A DNA stretch of 64,000 nucleotides from Chryseobacterium indologenes (GTDB lineage: Bacteria > Bacteroidota > Bacteroidia > Flavobacteriales > Weeksellaceae), in contig LAZY01000015.1 in NCBI GenBank assembly GCA_001013295.1, forward strand, positions 18,062 through 82,061, given 5' to 3'. Below, one piece after another: positions 59,693 through 64,000 of this stretch. Made by a program: the position numbers and the translations under genes. Numbering within the stretch: the stretch's first letter is position 1; every line of letters starts with the position of its first letter. The notes under the pieces were generated by a model that was not told the origin of the DNA, did no database searches, and was given only the letters and a program-made list of their open reading frames with translations.

Positions 59693-62600
59693 ATGTCAAA
59701 ACAAGGAATCTACAAAATATCGGGAAATACAAAACCCAAGGTTGGAGAGCGGGTTACCTACAAAATTGATGAATGGTATCCTGCTACCCCAAAAGAAAAA
59801 AGAAATCCGGCACTCGTCACCTGGCATCTGTTTAAAAAGGTGAACGGAAAATTTGTTCCTACGACGATAAAGAAAGTAGGAATAAGCAGTTTTACCTTTA
59901 ATTCTACAGCCTACAAAGATATTTTCAGAATTGAAGCCTACCTTCACAGTCCGGAAGGCAAAGCTCCTATGGCACTGGAAATACAGCCTCAGCCCAGCGA
60001 TGTCCCAAGAATTAATAAAGTTGAATTAAAATATATAGACAATACTCCGGGAACGGTCTTCAGTTTTATGGAAAAACTGGTAGCAGAAGCCAAATGCATG
60101 AATCTGGAGGGACAATATCTGCAATTCACCCTTTGGGAAGATGATGCTAAAGATGCAGGTCATCATAATAAAAACCTTCTGATCGACAGTAAAAAAGGAA
60201 AGATAATCAACGGAACTGCCAGAGCAGAATTCATGTTGACACAAGCACTTATGAAAAAAGCGATGCAAGGTGAAACTAATCCACAGCAATTGCAGTTTTA
60301 TGTGACCGTAGAATATTATTCCAATGAAAAGCATGCTACCAATAATGTAAATATCAATACCCCTGATGAATTGCGTACTCCAACCCGCCAACTTCAACCT
60401 CAACCTCAACCTCAACCTCAACCTCAACCTCAACCTCAACCTCAACCTGCTCCAGCTCCTGAACAGCCAATAGAGCCACAGACCGCTCACGGACAGGCTA
60501 ATAATACCCAACCAGCAACACCACCGGTAACTGGAGGGGTTTCTCCGGCCACAGTAAATCCGGTAAAAACTGAGGATCTTCTAGATGCTTATTTTGCGAA
60601 AAAAGAATACACTAAACAAACCGGAGAAGAAGATGGTACCCACACCTATACTTTCGGAGGAAGTAAAAGCGGAAACAAAACCTCCACAGCTGAAGAGAAA
60701 AATAAAGTGGCTCAGACCATTCTTGGTAAAATTAAAGACAGCCTGAAATCTCAGAAAAAATATACTACCCTTGAAGTGATCGCCGCAACATTAACTGCTG
60801 AAGCTTATGGTAAAGATACTGTCAATCAAAAAACTGTAACATTTAAAACCTTTAAATTAGGAGCAGACTTCAAAAAAGTAGATAGCGCCCCACTGGATGA
60901 CAAATTGTATCTGGTAGCCAGAACGATGCTTCTGGATGGAAAACAGGTCACCATTTCCATCAAAGAAAAAGATGGAATCATCAAAGGAACCGCAGATGCA
61001 GTCCTACCTGTTCTTGAAATTACCGAAGAACAGATGGCACAAAAAACACCTGCCGGGCAAGCCGTCCCGGGAACTGAAAAAACGGTATTCACAGGAATTG
61101 TAAAAAATAATATGGTCAAAATCCCGATCCATCTCCGTCCAAAATCTGAAGAAGAGCTGAAACAATGGAAAGATAAGATCAGCAAAGGAAAAGAAGACGG
61201 GACTTACACCTATACGTTCGGAAGTGCTACCAACATAGATAATGAAACTAAAAAGACTTCTATAGCTAAAATTATCCTCGACAACGTCCAAAAAGGAAAT
61301 TCCAAAAATCCTAAAATAGAAAACGGAAAGACTTCCAGTGAAGAAGAAATAAAAAAAGTTTTAGCAATAAAAAATTATCAAGCCGGAGATACCATTACCT
61401 TTAAACTCCTGAAAAAAGTTCCGGAATTCTTGTATCTTCACGCTAAAGCACAGGGAGAGAAGCAGTATGATAAAAAGTTCCTGAATAAGGAGGGGGCGTA
61501 TTTCCAGATTGGAGGAGGAAAATGTCCTAGATGTAATGAGAAAATAACTCTTCAGCAAATCGAAGAATTATTTGGTGTATTAGCTTCTCATAAACCATTT
61601 AGGCAGGAAATTGTAGATTATTTGAATAAATATATTTTTGACTCTGGTAAAGACATTCATATTAATACATGTCTAAGAAAAGCTCATTTTTTCGCACAAG
61701 TAGGAGCCGAAACATTGGGTATAAATCCTGACTGGATGGTAGAAACAGATGTCTATAGATATTCAACCTCAAGATGTTTGGGTGTATTTGGAGATAGAGC
61801 AAAAAATTTAAATTCTAAGGGGTTACTAGCAACCTATTGCAATGACAATCCTCAGAAAAGACTATTAAACTATATGTACGCTGATGAAAACAAGTTTGGA
61901 AACGGTAATGGAAATGAAGCAAGTGGAGATGGATATAAATATAGAGGACGTGGGTTAAAACAATTAACAGGTAGAGAAAATTACAGGAATGCATCGAAAT
62001 ATATTAAAGAAATATTTCCTAATGAATACATTGATTTAGAAGCTGATCCTGAAAAAGTAAAAGAAGCAAAATATGCTGTATTATCTGCCATTGCGTTTTG
62101 GGAAAAACATGAAATATGGAAAACAGCCGACACTCTAACTATATCAAATAATGAAAATATAAAGAAAATCAGAGCATTAGTCAATCCTGGACTTGCAGGT
62201 TGGACTGATGCTAAAAAATATTTTGAAAAAGGACTGAACGTATTTAAAGTAAATGATTGTCAACCAGTAGAATCAGGTGATTCAACATGGCATGACCCTA
62301 TTGATAATTCTCAAAGAACATATTACAATTCTAATGGAGTTCATAAAGAACAAAATGGAGCATTTGGACCAGTTAGGACATATCCTAATGGTACTCCAAA
62401 AAATCATCAAGGATTAGATATATTTGCTGATATAAATACTCCTTGTAAAGCATGCTTAAAAGGGAAGATAATAAGTTATCAAAATGAAGGTGCAAACGGA
62501 TATGGTAATGTGTTAGTTTTAGAAGTAAATGGGGATGATTTAAGAAATGCTAAAAGAAATTATACACATGAATTTTCTTTAGAAAGAGAAAAAGGAGATG

Positions 62601-62878
62601 GTTTTGATATAAATGCGAGTAAATTCTATTTACGTTATGCTCACTTAAAATCGGCTGTAAAAACTAGTGGAGAAGTTGAAGCTGGTGTTGTAATTTGTTA
62701 TTCCGGTGATACTGGAAATGCAAAAGGAGTTCCAAATCCACATTTACATTTCGAGATTGCAATGAAACCTTCAGGCAATGGTACTGGTCTTACAAACCGC
62801 TATAACCCTGCATATTTTGTAAGATTAAAACCTATAAACAAAAGTGAGCAAGATATTGTAAAAAACAAAAGGTCATAA
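59693..62878 (+). CDS. Peptidoglycan-degrading effector: Ig-like, GH19 and M23 domains
   Basis: 1061 residues, no signal peptide. Residues about 1-230 are Ig-like modules (KISGNTKPKVGERVTYKIDEWYP). Residues 235-252 are (Gln-Pro)9, then a Pro/Thr linker; about 300-600 hold two copies of a module starting EEDGTHTYTFGG/KEDGTYTYTFGS. A CPRC pair (611-614) leads into a GH19 domain (catalytic-type Glu673 in QVGAETLG; GRGLKQLTGRENY near 751) and an M23 peptidase at the end (HQGLD with His905/Asp909; HLHFE with His1017/1019). Both domains cut peptidoglycan, glycan and peptide. Delivered probably through the upstream PAAR-like protein. AT content rises at about 61.5 kb. Confidence 0.85.
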   Translation: MSKQGIYKISGNTKPKVGERVTYKIDEWYPATPKEKRNPALVTWHLFKKVNGKFVPTTIKKVGISSFTFNSTAYKDIFRIEAYLHSPEGKAPMALEIQPQPSDVPRINKVELKYIDNTPGTVFSFMEKLVAEAKCMNLEGQYLQFTLWEDDAKDAGHHNKNLLIDSKKGKIINGTARAEFMLTQALMKKAMQGETNPQQLQFYVTVEYYSNEKHATNNVNINTPDELRTPTRQLQPQPQPQPQPQPQPQPQPAPAPEQPIEPQTAHGQANNTQPATPPVTGGVSPATVNPVKTEDLLDAYFAKKEYTKQTGEEDGTHTYTFGGSKSGNKTSTAEEKNKVAQTILGKIKDSLKSQKKYTTLEVIAATLTAEAYGKDTVNQKTVTFKTFKLGADFKKVDSAPLDDKLYLVARTMLLDGKQVTISIKEKDGIIKGTADAVLPVLEITEEQMAQKTPAGQAVPGTEKTVFTGIVKNNMVKIPIHLRPKSEEELKQWKDKISKGKEDGTYTYTFGSATNIDNETKKTSIAKIILDNVQKGNSKNPKIENGKTSSEEEIKKVLAIKNYQAGDTITFKLLKKVPEFLYLHAKAQGEKQYDKKFLNKEGAYFQIGGGKCPRCNEKITLQQIEELFGVLASHKPFRQEIVDYLNKYIFDSGKDIHINTCLRKAHFFAQVGAETLGINPDWMVETDVYRYSTSRCLGVFGDRAKNLNSKGLLATYCNDNPQKRLLNYMYADENKFGNGNGNEASGDGYKYRGRGLKQLTGRENYRNASKYIKEIFPNEYIDLEADPEKVKEAKYAVLSAIAFWEKHEIWKTADTLTISNNENIKKIRALVNPGLAGWTDAKKYFEKGLNVFKVNDCQPVESGDSTWHDPIDNSQRTYYNSNGVHKEQNGAFGPVRTYPNGTPKNHQGLDIFADINTPCKACLKGKIISYQNEGANGYGNVLVLEVNGDDLRNAKRNYTHEFSLEREKGDGFDINASKFYLRYAHLKSAVKTSGEVEAGVVICYSGDTGNAKGVPNPHLHFEIAMKPSGNGTGLTNRYNPAYFVRLKPINKSEQDIVKNKRS
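60395..60448 (+). repeat. (CAACCT)9 hexanucleotide repeat
   Basis: Nine exact copies of CAACCT encode the Gln-Pro linker between the N-terminal Ig-like part and the rest of the effector. Gain or loss of units by slippage keeps the frame and alters linker length. Confidence 0.92.
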
Positions 62879-62889
62879 AAAATAATTAT

Positions 62890-63531
62890 ATGTTTAAACC
62901 TCTTTATAAAATAGTCCTTATCCTATCATTTTTAGTGAGTTGCAAATATAGCAATCAATCAACTCAAGAAAATAATGATTATAAGCCTATATCGGAGAAT
63001 CAGAAAGTATTAAAATCAGAAAATATTAAACCAAAAGCTTCTTCAGAAGTTGATTTTGATATTATAAAACCATTTAAACATGTCGAAAATGAAAGCATGT
63101 TTGAAAGTGATGATATTAAACTAATTTCCAAAACGGATAATAGTTTTATGCTTACAAAAAAAGATTTTGCAATAGATGATATTGATTTGTCAGATTCAAA
63201 TTATGAAGGACCAGGCTATAATATAACCTTATTTAAATCTAAACAAAATAAAGAACTCGAAATTGTTATCCTTGAAGCTACGGCAGATATTGGAACCGAT
63301 TGGTATTATGTGATTATTCTAAATAATGAAAGTCTAGTAGATAAGTTTTATATAAAAGAACCAAGAGCAGACTCTGAAAATACAAATATTGGAGATTTTA
63401 TAAAAATTTCCTTGAAAAAGGATATACTTAGTTTAAAATTCAGAAAAGATAAAGTTGCCAGATATTCTAAGAATACAGAAAATTTCAAAAGTGATGATCA
63501 GTATTTCTATTTAACACGGAAATTGAAATAA
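62890..63531 (+). CDS. Lipoprotein, probable immunity protein for the effector
   Basis: 213 residues starting 11 bases after the effector. Lipoprotein signal MFKPLYKIVLILSFLVSC (Cys18), then a Ser/Asn/Gln-rich tether to about residue 55 and a compact beta-rich domain (YEGPGYNITLFKSKQNKELEIVILEATADIGTDWYYVIILN). A periplasmic, lipid-anchored protein immediately behind a cell-wall-cutting toxin is the usual immunity design. The AT-rich composition matches the toxin tip, suggesting they moved together. No family known to me. Confidence 0.65.
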   Translation: MFKPLYKIVLILSFLVSCKYSNQSTQENNDYKPISENQKVLKSENIKPKASSEVDFDIIKPFKHVENESMFESDDIKLISKTDNSFMLTKKDFAIDDIDLSDSNYEGPGYNITLFKSKQNKELEIVILEATADIGTDWYYVIILNNESLVDKFYIKEPRADSENTNIGDFIKISLKKDILSLKFRKDKVARYSKNTENFKSDDQYFYLTRKLK

Positions 63532-63637
63532 TGAGACACAAAATATAAAATCATTATTAATTTATTTTTTCTCTGTGATTACAGTTCGAAAATAGCAATT
63601 AGATTAATCAATCCAATCTTATAAACCAGAGCTGATT

Positions 63638-63972
63638 ATGAATAGTAAAAAAACACAGAAAAATATATTGTTCGTCTTACTTCTACTCGTCGTAGGCCAT
63701 TAATAATGACTGTAAAAAGAAGAGCAGAAAATAGATACTAAAAGATACCTCCAATTTCCAATATTTATTCGGAAATTAAAGCTGAAAAGGTTAAAATAAA
63801 AGAAGACTCAAAAAATATACTCTATGAACTAAGGACTTCAGGAATAAGAAATATCTTTCTCAACTTAGATTCAGAAAAAGAAATTGCAATGTAAACTTCC
63901 CTGAAAATGTATCCATTTAAAGATAGAGTTTTTGGTTTAAAAAACTTTAAATTTAAATATGAAAAAGAGTAA
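63638..63972 (+). pseudogene. Decayed lipoprotein gene behind the immunity gene
   Basis: ATG 63638 starts MNSKKTQKNILFVLLLLVVGH and stops; the +/-1 frame then reads NNDCKKKSRK, completing a signal-peptide/lipobox-like start. Further on a frame IYSEIKAEKVKIKEDSKNIL continues through LNLDSEKEIAM, a stop at 63892, and TSLKMYPFKDRVFGLKNF to a stop at 63972. Several stops and frame changes within one 330-base stretch of protein-like sequence indicate a broken gene, perhaps an old immunity gene. The rest of 63532-64000 shows no other feature. Confidence 0.5.
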
Positions 63973-64000
63973 GTATTCAGAGAGTCAGGTTTTTGGAATT

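Noticed and set aside
60395..60448. Short tandem repeat as a CRISPR-like array.
   Set aside because: Six-base units without spacers inside a coding region.
60026..60511. 161-codon - strand frame with an Arg-Leu repeat.
   Set aside because: Antisense of the (CAACCT)9 repeat and effector gene; no independent support.

Overview
The window is a piece of a Bacteroidota chromosome, most likely a flavobacterium of the Chryseobacterium type (Weeksellaceae). The signs are low GC, almost no Shine-Dalgarno sequences, promoters with the TAnnTTTG -7 box, a secreted nuclease with a type IX secretion (T9SS) C-terminal sorting domain, DUF349, small double-glycine leader peptides and a flavobacterial nuo operon with a short NuoG. 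Genus level is an inference.

Positions 1 to about 32.26 kb are the late half of a tailed-phage prophage; its left end lies outside the window. On the + strand: small early/accessory genes (nucleoid-associated protein, DUF3127 protein), terminase small and large subunits (3.1-5.2 kb), a tail-assembly chaperone with a convincing -1 ribosomal frameshift (5.9-6.8 kb), a phage tRNA-Cys, a run of small Cys-rich proteins, tail structural proteins and a 1701-residue tape measure (14.7-19.8 kb), then ClpP-type prohead protease/scaffold, major capsid, tail tube, portal, connector, a fibre-like protein, and a lysis cassette (holin-like proteins, unimolecular spanin, GH19 endolysin). A Mom-like DNA-modification enzyme follows a large RNA-type hairpin. 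A tyrosine integrase on the - strand sits beside a CAT-anticodon tRNA, the likely attachment site. Six copies of a 23-bp palindrome (arms AATATnGTGTA and TACACnATATT) stand in front of phage gene blocks and look like operators of an undescribed phage regulon.

Positions 32.4-43.5 kb are host housekeeping genes: methylmalonyl-CoA epimerase, RbfA, an FtsX-type permease, a T9SS endonuclease I, AroE, a DUF349 protein, RibD, two GG-leader Cys-rich peptides, a YigZ protein, a YugP-type metallopeptidase, a GNAT protein and a small membrane protein.

Positions 43.6-57.9 kb hold a complete complex I operon, nuoA to nuoN, with an outer-membrane beta-barrel gene inserted between nuoF and nuoG. Most spacers of the first half of the operon are filled with three families of degenerate short-word repeats.

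Positions 58.0-64.0 kb are an interbacterial effector locus: a LysM protein, a PAAR-like DUF4280 protein, a 1061-residue effector with Ig-like N-terminus, (Gln-Pro)9 linker, GH19 muramidase-like and M23 peptidase domains, and a lipoprotein that is the probable immunity partner. A decayed second lipoprotein gene follows. Composition shifts to more AT-rich inside the effector gene at about 61.5 kb, as expected for toxin-tip exchange.
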